Shown piece by piece: positions 9,364-19,267 of a DNA stretch of 64,000 bases. The notes beneath the pieces were generated by a model. It did no database searches and was not told the DNA's origin. It worked only from the letters and a program-made list of their open reading frames with translations. The stretch is from assembly GCA_963767645.1 (NCBI GenBank), contig CAVYEW010000008.1, positions 495,487 to 559,486 of the forward strand, given 5' to 3'. The DNA is from DATFDN01 sp963767645. GTDB lineage: Bacteria > Pseudomonadota > Alphaproteobacteria > Acetobacterales > Acetobacteraceae. Every line of letters starts with the position of its first letter. Position 1 is the first letter of the stretch. A program made the translations under genes and the position numbers.

Positions 9364-10384
9364 CGTTGAACCAGCGCGCGAGCAGGCTGTCGGGCTGGTA
9401 GCGCAGCCACAGCCAGGCCAGCTCGACCATGGCCTTGCGCAGGAGTGGGTTGCCGGCCTTGGAGATGCCCTGCTCGCGGTGCCGATCGCCGCTGGCGTAG
9501 GGACTGGGCGTGAGCCCGGCGTAGGCGGCCACTTCCTTGCGGTTCGTAAAGGGGCGCTACAGCGCCTCACGCACCAGCACGGTCGCCAACTCGGTGCCGA
9601 TGCCGCCGAGTTTGGAAAGCTGCGCCACCTTCGCCGCATCGACGTCATCCGGTGCGGGCGCCGCGACGGCCGCGTCGCGCTCGGCTTCGGACGCCTCGAT
9701 CTGCTCGAGCACGAGTTCCAGCCGTCTGAACTCGCGCTCGATCTCCCGGTGCAATCGGACAGGCAGTTCGTGGCCGTCGCCGGTGCGCAGCTCCTCCAAG
9801 CGCGCCCATCGGTCGCGACGCAGCGGCTGGAACATGTAGATGCCCTGTGTCGCGAGCAGGCCCTTGACCCGGTTCACGTGCTGCACGCGCTCGGCGATCA
9901 ATCGCTGGCGCTCGCGGTGGGTGCGGCGCGCGTCCTCACGCTCGACCGACGGCACCTGCACCATGTGGCACGCCGTCCGGTCGCCGCGGCACCACGCTAT
10001 CAGAGCCCGCAGCAGCATCGCCGCATCCAGCCGGTCGGTTTTGGCGCGCCGCGCCCTGCGGTCCACCTGCAAGCTGCCGGGGTCCATCACCCAGCAGGTG
10101 ATCTCCTGTGCAGCGAGGCGGCGCTGCAGCCAGAACCCGTCGTAGCCGGCCTCGTAGCCGACAACGACCTGCACCTCATTGCCGGACGCCCGCTGCTCGC
10201 GCGCTTGCAGGCGGCGGAGCAGCGCGAGCAGGCCGACAATATCGCCGCCATCGAGCTTGTGCGACGATGTCTTGCCGCTCGGCGATGCCTGCGTGGCAAG
10301 CAGCCAAGTGGCCTTGCTGAGCTCCATGGCAACGAACACGACGGCACCATCCCGAGCTGCCTGTGCCTTTTCAGTCTGATCCAT
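9364..10384 (-). pseudogene. IS110-family transposase, N-terminal and central part, with in-frame stop and IS66-A insertion
   Basis: Starts at ATG 10384 (MDQTEK). The DEDD-type N-terminal domain reads VVFVAMELSKATWLL, with VVGYEAGYDGFW and AKTDRLDAAMLLRAL following, all IS110 features. An amber codon at 9557-9559 replaces what is normally Tyr in the REALYRPF context; the frame then continues through NRKEVAAYAGLTPSPYASG and GISKAGNPLLRKAMVELAWL to the IS66-A insertion after RWFNER. The missing C-terminus is at 6682-6815. The transposase is doubly inactivated. IS110 elements lack long inverted repeats, so the element ends cannot be set here. Confidence 0.82.
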
Positions 10385-10548
10385 TGACCAACTCCCTCCA
10401 GATCCCAACGAGCCGGAGCGTGGCCCAATCCCCAGCCGCCTGCATGGTATCTTGGCCATTTGGAGCTGGCCTGAGGGCGCCCAGAGGATGGAGGTGGCGG
10501 AACGGGTGAGCGGGTAAGCTTGCGGGGTCCCCGCCAAGAGACGCCGCC

Positions 10549-10937
10549 ATGCTGAGCCTGCCGTCCCGCTTCGCCGCGGTTATTCTATCCTTCGCGCCAG
10601 TGTTCCTGCAGCAGCGGAGCTGGCGCCATGCCGAAGTGTTGCTGATCGGCGCCATCCTGGCTCCCGGCCAGCGCACGGTGACGAGCCTCCTGCGCATCAC
10701 CGGCCTGATGCGGGAGCGACATTTCACCAACTACCACCGGGTGCTCAACCGGGCTGTCTGGAGTCCTCACGGTGCGGCCCGCTTGTTGCTCGGCTTGCTG
10801 ATCAGCGCCTTCGTCCCAACCGGGACGGTGGTGCTAGGCCTGGATGACACGATCGAGCGCCGCCGCGGCAAGCGGATCTCCGTCAAAGGCATCTATCAAG
10901 TGCTGCATGGGCAAAGCAGATCCGGGGGACTACCTAG
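10549..10937 (+). pseudogene. Truncated DDE-superfamily (DDE_5 type) transposase
   Basis: The N-terminal part is intact: MLSLPSRFAAVILSFAPVF, then RHAEVLLIGAILAPGQRTV and VVLGLDDTIERRRGKRI, which contains the first catalytic Asp pair of this transposase type. After KGIY (about 10898) the sequence no longer matches the family, and at 10938 the frame runs into IS701 copy A. The remaining two thirds of the protein are not found in the window. It is a remnant of a further element that predates the IS701 insertion. Confidence 0.65.
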
Positions 10938-12294
10938 CACTACCTGGGCAGTTTAGAATTGGGTGGCGGTCGGAACCGGCCCTTGCAGTATGGACATCGG
11001 ACTGGTGCGGCGAGGGGCGCGAACAGCCGCGTAATGATGGCGCGGCGCACGGCTGGCAGGCTTGGCGATGGTGGCGGTCCCGGAACGCGGGGCTGCGATT
11101 TTTCCCCGCCCTTGCCTGGCGGCGATGCCTGGCAAGGCGGAGATGCTGCAGATAGGCAAAGGCGATGCAGCTCATCAGCGCGTGTCGGTGCAATCCCGTC
11201 CACGAGCGTCCTTCGAAGTGGCTGAGGCCGAGTTCCTGTTTAAGTTGTTGGTGTGCCTGCTCACATACCCAGCGCGCCTTGATGGCGGCGGCAATGCTTC
11301 GCCCGGATGTGGCAGGCGGCAAATTGCTGAGATAGTATTTGCGCTCGCCGCTGTTGCGCCACTCGCCAACCAGCCAAGCCTCTTCGCCCGGCAGGTGGCG
11401 ATTGTTGGCAAAGGTCGGACCATCGCCCACCCGGACTCGGGTCACGGCAAAGCGGGCGGCGAGTGCGCCTTTGGTGCCGCGCCGCCAAGTGATACGCCGC
11501 CATGACAGCTCCGCGAGAACGTCCTCGGCCGCACGCGCCTCCTCATCCGGCACGGGGCGCCGCTTGCGCCCCTTAGGCGTCACGAGCTGCACGGCCAGAC
11601 CATAGACTTTTTGGTTGCGCGGGATGCCCACCGCCCACCGCAGCTGTCGCTCCTCCAGCGCGTGGCGGAATTCAGCGCTCGCGCCATAGCCCGCATCCGC
11701 CAGCACGATGTCGAAGCGCACACCCGCCGCCTGTACCCGGTCGATCTCGGCCAGCGCGATCTCGCCTTTGCTGCGTTGTACGATCTCCGCTTCAGGCACG
11801 CCCGCACGAGTACAGCGCTCAGGATCGCCCGGCCACTCGTCGGGCAAGAACAGGCGCAGCGCCACAGGAATCGGCACCTCATCGCGCGCCAGCGTCAGCG
11901 AAACCAGGGCTTGGCAGTTGGCCTTCTTGCCTAGTTGACCGCAGTATTGCCGCGCTACGCCAACCGAGCGTGCGCCCTGCTTCGGTAATGCCGTGTCGTC
12001 AATCACCAGCACCGCCCCAGCACCGCCCACCAGCCGATCCGCCTCGCCTGCCAGCACCCGCCACAGCGGCGCATCATCCCAGGCTGGGCTGGCGATGAAG
12101 TGCTGCAACTGGTCATGCCCTGAGAGGCCAAGCCGGGCTGCCATCGGCTGCAGGCTCTTGCGCTCGCCAGGGCCAAGCAGACCCCGCAGGTAAAGCGGCG
12201 TCCAGGTCCGCCGCGTTTTGCGCCCGAGCACGTCAAGGAAGGGCGCGAGCCACGCATCCAGATCGCACACAGTCCCGCCGCCGATGCCCACCAT
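10930..12294 (-). CDS. IS701-family transposase (copy A)
   Basis: 454 codons. N-terminal WTPLYLRGLLGPGERKSLQP and GHDQLQHFIASPAW, catalytic VLVIDDTALPKQG, DIVLADAGYG and the C-terminal RWVCEQAHQQLKQELGLSHFEGR are classic IS701 motifs (DDE residues in DDT, DAG and EQ..QELG). It is identical to the copy at 55853-57193 up to residue ~402 (AGKN), where one extra base shifts the frame, so the last ~50 residues differ and the frame runs 8 bases past the element end. The catalytic core is intact, so it could be active. Confidence 0.88.
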   Translation of the reverse strand: MVGIGGGTVCDLDAWLAPFLDVLGRKTRRTWTPLYLRGLLGPGERKSLQPMAARLGLSGHDQLQHFIASPAWDDAPLWRVLAGEADRLVGGAGAVLVIDDTALPKQGARSVGVARQYCGQLGKKANCQALVSLTLARDEVPIPVALRLFLPDEWPGDPERCTRAGVPEAEIVQRSKGEIALAEIDRVQAAGVRFDIVLADAGYGASAEFRHALEERQLRWAVGIPRNQKVYGLAVQLVTPKGRKRRPVPDEEARAAEDVLAELSWRRITWRRGTKGALAARFAVTRVRVGDGPTFANNRHLPGEEAWLVGEWRNSGERKYYLSNLPPATSGRSIAAAIKARWVCEQAHQQLKQELGLSHFEGRSWTGLHRHALMSCIAFAYLQHLRLARHRRQARAGKNRSPAFRDRHHRQACQPCAAPSLRGCSRPSPHQSDVHTARAGSDRHPILNCPGSAR

Positions 12295-12370
12295 GCTACC
12301 CCCGAGCCAGCCAGATCAGTACGCCGCCATTAAAGCAACGCCGTGCTCCGAAGAAAATGCCCAGGTAGTG
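10938..12370 (-). mobile_element. IS701-family element, copy A (1,433 bp)
   Basis: Terminal inverted repeats CACTACCTGGGCA at both ends, flanked by CTAG on each side (10934-10937 and 12371-12374), matching the 4-base YTAR-type target duplication of IS701. A second copy with the same ends, in inverted orientation, lies at 55777-57208. Copy A has one extra base (near 11097) inside the transposase gene. Its left flank is transposase debris and its right flank is a monooxygenase gene whose 3' end it truncates. Confidence 0.92.
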
Positions 12371-14293
12371 CTAGCGCCGATCAGGATCCCGGCGAAGAAA
12401 TCCTCCAATGCCTCGTGGCCGTGGAGTGGGAGCACGTGCGAGACGTACTGGTCCGGGCGGACGACGACCATGCAGCCCGTCTCGCGATTCACCCCTCGCA
12501 GCTCGAAGATGTCCCCGGCCTTCGGGTCGACGCAGAACATCTTCTCGTAGTCGATCAGGCCGAACTTGCCCTTTTTCGGGAGCAGTACCGACGGCATCTT
12601 GTCCACGGCCAAGTCACGATGCTCCTGCTGGAAGACGGCACGGACATCGATCACGGAGTCGGGGTCCGCACCCGCCGGCGTGAAGCGCTTGATCGGAGAC
12701 GCGTCCGACCCCAAGAACTTGCACAGCTCCCGGAAGTGGGAGTGTCTGCTGATCGGGTCGTTGCGGTCGGCAAAGATGTAGACGCGCCAGGCGCCGTCCG
12801 CCCGGGCGACGTGGCCGAGGTGGACCGGTTTGGCGTCGGCCAGCCGGACGACCAGCGCAGAGTGGAAGCGCATCCCGACCGGGAAGCCCTCCGCGAGGTG
12901 CTGGAACATCGCTTCCGCGGTAATCATTGACGGGCCGTATTTGGTCGCAACTCCGGCGGTGAAGCGGCCTTGCGTGATGAAGTACTGCCGGAACTCCTCG
13001 GGGTCGATACCCTTTCCGCCGGCGCTACCGGCCTCCGTCGGATGGGCGCTGAACATCTTGGCGAACTCACGATCGAAATCGATGAGCTGCTTGGCAATCT
13101 TCTGACGTTCCTCCGAGTAGGTGTGCAGGAGTTCCGGCTTGGCCGTCCCCCGGAGGACGGCACCCAGCTTCCAGCCCAGATTCCAAGTGTCGTTCATGGA
13201 CACGTTCATGCCCTGACCGGCCTTGGCGCTGTGCGTGTGGCAGGCATCGCCTGCGATGAACACCCGTGGAAGACGGGTGGCCATCTCTGCCGCCGGCACG
13301 TCGTCAAACTTGTCGCACAGCCGCTGGCCAATCTCGTACACCGCCCACCACCCGACGTCTTTAACTTCAACGGTGTACGGGGCCAGGATCCGATTCGCGA
13401 CCGTGGCCAGCTTCTCGGGGGTGACGCTCCGGTTCTCGAGCATCTCCTTATCGCGCACGTTATCCAGCTCGATGTAGAACCGGACCAAGTATCCGCCCTC
13501 GCGCGGAATGATGAGGATGTTGCCTTGGTTCGCGGAGTGGATGGCGCACTTGAGCCGGATGTCCGGGAAGTCGGTGATGGCCAAGGCATCCAGGACGCCC
13601 CAGGACTGGTTCATCGGGTCACCGCGCAGTTCGCGGCCGATCGCCGCACGAGTGCCGCTGCGTGAGCCGTCGCAGCCGACGACATACTTCGCCCGGATCG
13701 TCGAGATTTCGCCAGTCTCCTTGAAGTCCTTGAGGTGCTGCAAGGTGACCGCCACCGGGTATCCGACGAGCCGCTCGTGTCGACCTCGATGCCGCTCGCG
13801 TGGAGGCCGTAGAACGGCTGCAGCTTGCTGGCCGACCGCTCCATCTGATCCAGAAGGTAGGCGAGCATGCGCGCCTGGTTGACGATCACGTGGGGCATCT
13901 CCGACAAGCCCTCTTCGACGTCTGGATACGCCCAGTACGCGTGATCTTGCTCCGGTCTCGCGGGTCCGGCCGCCAGAAGGCGACCTCGTTGACCCAGTAG
14001 CCCTCGTTCACCAGACGATCCGCCAGACCGAACGCCTCCATCAGCTCTACCGTGCGGCAGGCGACACCGTCGGCTTGGCCGACCTCGAGCGGACCGTCCT
14101 TGCGGTCGATGACGACCGTCCTGATGTCGGGGAAGTTGGCCATCTGCGCAGCCAGCACGAGCCCGGCCGGACCGCAGCCGATGATCAGGACGTCGGCGTC
14201 CTCAGGAAGACCTCCCGGCCGCTCCGCAACGGACGGATGCGGGTCCTCGATGAACGGGTCACCGGGCTTGTAGCCGTTCAGATAGAACTGCAT
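12371..14293 (-). pseudogene. FAD-dependent phenol-type monooxygenase (3-hydroxybenzoate 4-monooxygenase-like), frameshifted and 3'-truncated
   Basis: Flavoprotein hydroxylase of the phenol 2-monooxygenase/MobA type. The N-terminal frame (from ATG 14293) has the FAD fold VLIIGCGPAGLVLAAQM and DGVACRTVELMEAFG; a middle frame (about 13907-13790) has PHVIVNQARMLAYLLDQM; the main frame (about 13755-12371) has YVVGCDGSRSGTRAAIG, FIAGDACHTHSAKAGQGMN and a thioredoxin-like C-terminal domain (GKFGLIDYEKMFCVDP). Two frameshifts separate the parts. IS701 copy A replaces the natural C-terminus after FFAGILIGAS. The substrate would be a hydroxylated aromatic; the exact one cannot be read from sequence. 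It is not functional as it stands unless the shifts are read errors. Confidence 0.8.
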
Positions 14294-14299
14294 CGTTCA

Positions 14300-14560
14300 C
14301 TCCCCTTTGGACGCTTGTGGTGGCCGCGCGACCACGATCGAATGCGCCGGGAGCTGGCGGATAAGGTGCTCGACGAGCATGGAGCCACGATGGGTTCTGA
14401 TAGCCCAGCACCACGATGTCCGCTACTCGAACGGTGATCGCCGCGTGCACCGGGCAATCACCGGCTACCGAGAGGGGCGCGGCGTGACCAACTTGGCGTC
14501 TGGACAGGGATGATCTCAAGCTGCCCCGCCTGCGGAAGCAGACCGCCATGCAAATCGACA
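14300..14560 (-). pseudogene. Possible universal-stress-protein tail (degraded)
   Basis: On the minus strand, ADIVVLG (about 14410-14430) is followed, one frame over, by THRGSMLVEHLIRQLPAHSI and a short tail ending just upstream of the monooxygenase start. The pattern (hydrophobic strand, G, then HRGS, then a PAHSIVVARP-like strand) resembles the C-terminal ATP-binding region of UspA-type proteins. One frameshift is required. The rest of the gene is not recognisable. This is a weak call. Confidence 0.25.
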
Positions 14561-14898
14561 CGCTGGTCGGTCTACCAGGACCCTGTCGACCTGCTCGCTC
14601 GCTACGACGAGGCGCCCCTGGCTCAGGACGCCGGATCGGGGTGAAGGAATACACACCGTTTCGTAGGCGACGAGAAACAGATAGCCGATGCCGGAGCGAC
14701 GGGGCACCGGATTGTACCAGCCTTCGATGTAGCTGTGCTGTCCACAGACATATGGACTGGAGAGCACACAAGATGATCGATCCGCCTTTCGTCACCAGGC
14801 AAACCCACCGAAGACGCCTGGCCGTCTCCATGACGCGGCGCCGGCGGCACCGATGATGGTGCTCGGCACATGCTTTCGAATGGAATGAGGAATCCCGG
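14561..14898. other. Intergenic, nothing recognised
   Basis: About 340 bases with no supported gene. It should hold the promoter of the Rieske-hemerythrin fusion gene that starts at 14899. Confidence 0.35.
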
Positions 14899-16377
14899 AT
14901 GGAACACTCCAGGCAACGTGGAGTCGAAGCAGTAATCGACAGCGTCGAAGCGGCACGCTGGCTCGACCGCCCTGGCTATGCGCTCGGCAATGCGCTAGCA
15001 CGATTGGCGCAGCTTGCTGGCCGACCAGGTCAGAAAGCGCGCGATCTCCTACACGGCACTCGGTACGGCCACCCGGTTCACCCAATGCTGGTCACCGTCC
15101 CTATCGGGACATGGACGCTCGCCTTCGTTCTCGACCTGCTGGGGACGTTAGGGATGTCTGGCCGCCACACAGATGCGACAGCAGACGTTGCGTTGAAGGT
15201 GGGCGCCGTCGGGGCTGTCGCGGCGGCGGCGGCCGGAATCAATGACTGGCAGTACACTGACGGCCGCGACCGCCGGCTCGGCCTCGTTCATGCGCTGGCC
15301 AACACCACGGCCCTCGGCCTGGTCCTGGCCTCGATCTCACTGCGTGGCCGCAGCCGCCCGGAAGCCCGCCTGGCTAGCATGGCCGGCTGGATCTGTATGT
15401 TCGCCGGAGGGTATCTCGGCGGCCACTTGGTCTATCGCCGCCGGGTTGGGATTGATCATGCCGACCGCAGCCCAGAGCCGCGTGAGTTTCATCCTGTTCT
15501 GTTGCTGGCTGATCTGCCGGAGAACCGCCCCACCCGGGTCGAGATCCGCGACGAGAATGCGCGGCAGGACGTCGGCCTAGTCCTGGTCCGGCAAGGCAAT
15601 CGGATCCACGCCCTCGGGGCGCGCTGCTCGCATATGGGGGGTCTGCTGGACCAGGGCTGGATCCTCGGCAACGCCCTCGTCTGCCCCTGGCACGGGTCGC
15701 GTTACGATCTTGAAACTGGCCAGCCGGTTGCCGGCCCCTCAACCTGCCCGCAGCCGCGCTATGGCGTGCGGATTCGCGACGGCTTTGTCGAGATCCAGCG
15801 CGAGCAAGAGCCCGGTGATCATATCGTCACCTCCGAGACCCTGGCGAAATCCGCTATCCCGCTGGGCGAGCCTTTAGCGGAAGCAGCTCAACCGAGAAAG
15901 GACGCGATCAAGGTGCTGGTCAAGCATCACGAGTTGATACGCCGCTTGTTCGAACGGATTGAGACAACGCCCGGGGGAGACCCGCAGTGCCGGGATCTGA
16001 TGCGCACCCTCGCTTCCGAACTCGAGATCCACGAGTATGTCGAGGACAAGCTCTTCTATCCGGCGGTATGGCCGGTCAGCGAGGATATCCCGGTCGCCCA
16101 TGCCGAGCACGGTCAAGTGGCGGATTTGCTGGCAATGACGCTCAAGCTCAACACCGCGGGCCAGGAGTTCAATGAACATCTCACGGCGCTTCACGCCGCC
16201 TTCGATCATCACGCGGGTTCGGAGGAGCGGTCGATGTTCCCGCAATCGCAGCGGCTTGGCCAAACGCGCCTGCGCCGGCTCGGACAGGAATTGGAAACCC
16301 TGCTCGATGAGCAGCGTACATCCCGTTTCCGCCGTGCCTTCCTTGATCTGAAGATCAGTCTGCTCGAATACCTATAG
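14899..16377 (+). CDS. DUF2231 - Rieske [2Fe-2S] - hemerythrin (HHE) fusion protein
   Basis: 492 residues in three parts. Residues 1-185 are a DUF2231-type membrane region with four predicted helices (about 63-84, 99-116, 130-147, 160-180). Residues 200-300 are a Rieske domain with ligands Cys243/His245 (CSHMGG) and Cys262/His265 (CPWHG). Residues 335-480 are a hemerythrin-like HHE domain, with candidate di-iron ligands His343/344, His378, Glu382, His404, His437/438 and Glu442. The likely role is membrane-anchored electron transfer or O2/NO/peroxide sensing at the inner face; this is inference. The start ATG is preceded by GAGGAATCCCGG. It stands alone on its strand, and the nearest gene on either side is a remnant. 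Confidence 0.8.
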   Translation: MEHSRQRGVEAVIDSVEAARWLDRPGYALGNALARLAQLAGRPGQKARDLLHGTRYGHPVHPMLVTVPIGTWTLAFVLDLLGTLGMSGRHTDATADVALKVGAVGAVAAAAAGINDWQYTDGRDRRLGLVHALANTTALGLVLASISLRGRSRPEARLASMAGWICMFAGGYLGGHLVYRRRVGIDHADRSPEPREFHPVLLLADLPENRPTRVEIRDENARQDVGLVLVRQGNRIHALGARCSHMGGLLDQGWILGNALVCPWHGSRYDLETGQPVAGPSTCPQPRYGVRIRDGFVEIQREQEPGDHIVTSETLAKSAIPLGEPLAEAAQPRKDAIKVLVKHHELIRRLFERIETTPGGDPQCRDLMRTLASELEIHEYVEDKLFYPAVWPVSEDIPVAHAEHGQVADLLAMTLKLNTAGQEFNEHLTALHAAFDHHAGSEERSMFPQSQRLGQTRLRRLGQELETLLDEQRTSRFRRAFLDLKISLLEYL

Positions 16378-16393
16378 CCAAACCGGTTTCTTG

Positions 16394-16560
16394 GTGAGCC
16401 TCTGTCAGTCGCCTGCGATGGCCAACGGCCGCTGCCGGATGCACGGCGGCAAGAGCACCGGACCCCGAACGGCGGAGGAGATTGAGCGCCTTCGCCAGGC
16501 TCGCACGCCACGGCGGGCGCTCGGCGGAGATGATTGCGCTGCGCCGACACCACAAGCCGA
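16394..16560 (+). pseudogene. Remnant of an HGGxSTGxxT-motif protein gene
   Basis: CQSPAMANGRCRMHGGKSTG followed by PRTAEEIERLRQA is the conserved core of the HGGxSTGxxT family, a small Cys/His protein often found in mobile regions. The family's usual continuation (HGG-S-E-I-RR) is found one frame over as RHGGRSAEMIALRRH at about 16506-16550. One frameshift and no clear 5' end: a decayed fragment. Its function is unknown even when intact. Confidence 0.55.
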
Positions 16561-16679
16561 TCCGATCTCGTTACCTGCCTCCCAATGCTCTTGCTGGCTC
16601 GGTCGGAATGTGGGCCGATCATGCCCGGCTGCCACGACGCTTTGTTCGGCTTACCATCCAGCACAATAGGGAGGAGCCT

Positions 16680-18266
16680 GTGACTTACCCGACGAAAAAT
16701 TCGGAGATTGGTCAGAGTGCGCCGCTGCTTGGTCGGCGTTCGATCCTGAAGATCAGCACATCAGCCGCGATCGCCGCTGTAACCGCAGAGAGGGCGCCGG
16801 CAAGAGCCGTAGGCGGCCATCTGGAGGGGCCCGACATCGTCATGCTGGACGGGATGGCGCTGTCGGATGCAATCAGGACGAGGCAGGTGTCCTGCGTCGA
16901 GGTCATGGACGCCTATCTCGACCAGATCGCCCGCCTCAATCCCAAGGTCAATGCGATCGTGGCCCTACAGGATCGCGATGCCCTTCTAAAGCAGGCCGAA
17001 GAGAAAGACGGCGCGCTCGCACGCGGCGAGTACCAGGGCTGGCTGCATGGCTTTCCTCAGGCCATCAAGGACCTGGAGATGACGAAGGGCATTGTTACGA
17101 CGATGGGGTCGCCGATCTTCCGGCAATTCGTCCCGCAAACCAACTCAATTGTCGTGGAACGAATGCGGCGCGCCGGTGCGATCATCATCGGCAAGACGAA
17201 TGCACCCGAATTCGGGCTCGGCTCGCAGAGCTACAACCCGGTCTATGGCACGACACTCAATGCCTACGACCAGTCGCGGACCTCCGGCGGGAGCAGTGGT
17301 GGGGCGTCGGTCGCGGTCGCGCTGCGGATGATGGCGGTTGCCGATGGCAGCGACTACATGGGCTCACTGCGCAATCCGACCGCCTTCAACAACGTCTTCG
17401 GCTTCCGTACCTGGTACGGTCGCGTGCCTGCCCTGGCGAGGGACGTGTTCCTGCCCTCAATGGGGGTCGTGGGACCGATCGCCCGGACCGTGCCGGACTT
17501 GGCCATGCTGCTCTCGGTGCAAGCTGGATACGACCCACGCGTGCCGCTCTCCATCCGCCAGGACCCCGAGCAGTTTGCCGGCCCGCTCAAGCGGGATTTC
17601 AAGGGGATCCGGGTCGCCTGGGGGGGCGACTTCAAAGGCTATCTGTCCTTCGAGCCGGGAATTCTGGATCTCTGCCGAGGCGCCCTGAAGGTCCTCGAAC
17701 AGGTCGGATGCGTGGTCGATGAGGCCGTACCGGACTACTCAATGGAGCAGCTTTGGCAGGATTTCGTGAAGCTCCGCTGGTGGCAGACGAGTTCCGGGCT
17801 TGCCGATTTGTATGACGATCCGGTCAAACGGGCGCAACTGAAGCCCGAGGCGATTTGGGAAGTCGAGAATGGCTTGAAGATGACGGCAAGGGAGGTGTCG
17901 ACCGCATCGGCTGGCCGCTCGGCCTGGTATCAGGCATTCCGACGGCTGCTCGAGAAATACGAGTACTTTGTCCTCCCTTCGGCGCAGGTCTTTCCCTTCG
18001 ATGCCCAAACTCACTGGCCTTCAGAGATCAACGGCCGCCACATGGACACGTATCACCGATGGATGGAAGTCGTGGCCCCAGTCACTATGTCGGGCTGCCC
18101 GGCCCTGAATGTCCCTGTCGGCTTTAATGGCCAGGGTCTGCCGATGGGCATGCAGATCGTGGGCCGCAACCAAGCCGAGCTGAGCTGTCTGCGGCTCGCC
18201 TTTGCCTATGACCAGGCGACCGGCTGGATGAACAAGCGGAAGCCGCCCCTGCTGCAGAATGTGTGA
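16680..18266 (+). CDS. Amidase-signature hydrolase with twin-arginine-like leader
   Basis: Amidase-signature enzyme of 528 residues. The Ser-cisSer-Lys triad is readable: Lys130 (GFPQAIKDLE), Ser205 (GGSSGGAS) and Ser229 (DYMGSLRNP), with normal spacing (75 and 24). I chose the GTG at 16680 because it follows GGGAGGA at 16669-16675; upstream codons overlap the HGGxSTG remnant. The N-terminus PLLGRRSILKISTSAAIAAV looks like a twin-arginine leader with cleavage near ARA, so a periplasmic location is possible. The substrate is unknown; amidases of this type cleave aliphatic or aryl amides. It is one of three amidases in the window and is not in an operon with the others. Confidence 0.85.
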   Translation: MTYPTKNSEIGQSAPLLGRRSILKISTSAAIAAVTAERAPARAVGGHLEGPDIVMLDGMALSDAIRTRQVSCVEVMDAYLDQIARLNPKVNAIVALQDRDALLKQAEEKDGALARGEYQGWLHGFPQAIKDLEMTKGIVTTMGSPIFRQFVPQTNSIVVERMRRAGAIIIGKTNAPEFGLGSQSYNPVYGTTLNAYDQSRTSGGSSGGASVAVALRMMAVADGSDYMGSLRNPTAFNNVFGFRTWYGRVPALARDVFLPSMGVVGPIARTVPDLAMLLSVQAGYDPRVPLSIRQDPEQFAGPLKRDFKGIRVAWGGDFKGYLSFEPGILDLCRGALKVLEQVGCVVDEAVPDYSMEQLWQDFVKLRWWQTSSGLADLYDDPVKRAQLKPEAIWEVENGLKMTAREVSTASAGRSAWYQAFRRLLEKYEYFVLPSAQVFPFDAQTHWPSEINGRHMDTYHRWMEVVAPVTMSGCPALNVPVGFNGQGLPMGMQIVGRNQAELSCLRLAFAYDQATGWMNKRKPPLLQNV

Positions 18267-18439
18267 CCGCGGCGTATGTCAGACGGCGAGGCTGGCCCCC
18301 TTCAGCTCCGAAGGTCAGAGCGAAAGTTTGCGTCCTCGTGCTCTGTCTGAACATCGTGCAGCCTGCTGAGGGCCAGACGGCTTGCAATTAGCCCCGCATA
18401 CGCCACAGCCTGCCCCGGACTAGGAACAGAGGTGAGGGG

Positions 18440-19267
18440 GGCATTGTCACGTTGACTGCGCCCGGTCAGTGTTCGCCGGGGGAGCGCGAGCGAAGACGTT
18501 ACACTGCGAGGTGGACGCACGTCTCCTGTCGCCAGATCCGGAAGGCGTTGGTGCGAGCGCGGCGGTAGTCGGCTGCTGCCAGCAGGTGGCGACGCGGCCG
18601 GAAGTGACCGTAGATCGGGCCGTGGGCTGACAAGAACCGCTGCGCCTGGGCTGCCGACTTGAAGCGTTGCATCTGCCGCTCCCGTCGTCGCGTCGGCCGA
18701 TGTGAGTTCTCCGCCCGATTGTTGAGGGAACGGCTTCGCCGGTGTCGGACGCCGGGCAGGATCTCGCGCTTCGCCACGCCGTAGCTCCGCAAGCCGTCGG
18801 TGATCAGCCGCCGTGGTTTGAACCGCAATCCCCGCAGCAGGCGCTTGAAGAAGCGCTTTGCGGCACTGGCGTTCCTGCGCTTTTGCACCAGGATGTCGAG
18901 CACGACGCCGTGCTGGTCGACAGCCCGCCAAAGATAGTGCTGCTCACCGTTGATCCGCAGAAACACCTCATCACAGTGCCAGGTGTCGCCCGGCCTGGGT
19001 CGCCGCCGGCGCAGCTTGTCGGCAAAGCTCCGGCCGAACTTCAGACACCAGCGACGGATGCTCTCGTAGGAGACCGCCACGCCCCGCTCGGCCAGCAGTA
19101 ACTCAACATCGCGCAGGCTCAAGCTGAAGACATGGTAGAGCCAGACCGCATGGGCGATGATCTCGGCCGGGAAGCGGTGTCCACGGTGCGGGTCAGGTGA
19201 TTGTCTCATGCCGCTAGCCTGGCCCAGCTGTCTCGTTCTGGCCAGCGCCTACCAACGTGACAATGCC
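18440..19267 (-). mobile_element. IS6-family element (about 828 bp)
   Basis: Inverted ends GGCATTGTCACGTTG at 18440 and 19267 enclose one transposase gene. The flanking 8-mers (GTGAGGGG and CTTTTGGG) do not match, so the usual 8-base duplication is absent. That fits a replicative event followed by deletion, and the gene on the right (PLD family) begins abruptly at the element edge. Confidence 0.85.
18499..19209 (-). CDS. IS6-family transposase
   Basis: 236 residues. RGHRFPAEIIAHAVWLYHVF, LSLRDVELLLAERGVAVSYE, GDTWHCDEVFLRINGEQHYL, the DG and LNNRAENSHRPTRRRER motifs give the DDE set (Asp in DEVF, Asp in TDGLRSY, Glu in RAENSH) of the IS6/IS26 group. It is complete, and the start at 19209 follows the right inverted repeat by about 58 bases. 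It is of the same type as the decayed gene at 30282-30979. Confidence 0.92.
   Translation of the reverse strand: MRQSPDPHRGHRFPAEIIAHAVWLYHVFSLSLRDVELLLAERGVAVSYESIRRWCLKFGRSFADKLRRRRPRPGDTWHCDEVFLRINGEQHYLWRAVDQHGVVLDILVQKRRNASAAKRFFKRLLRGLRFKPRRLITDGLRSYGVAKREILPGVRHRRSRSLNNRAENSHRPTRRRERQMQRFKSAAQAQRFLSAHGPIYGHFRPRRHLLAAADYRRARTNAFRIWRQETCVHLAV

Noticed and set aside
11090..11100. Programmed -1 frameshifting at the G-A run in the IS701 transposase
   Set aside because: The codon phasing (GGG AAA AAT) does not form a classical slippery heptamer, and the two copies differ by a real base, so an indel is the simpler explanation.
14516..14767. Minus-strand open frame of 83 codons in the gap after the monooxygenase
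   Set aside because: No family resemblance, no ribosome-binding site and mixed composition; probably chance.
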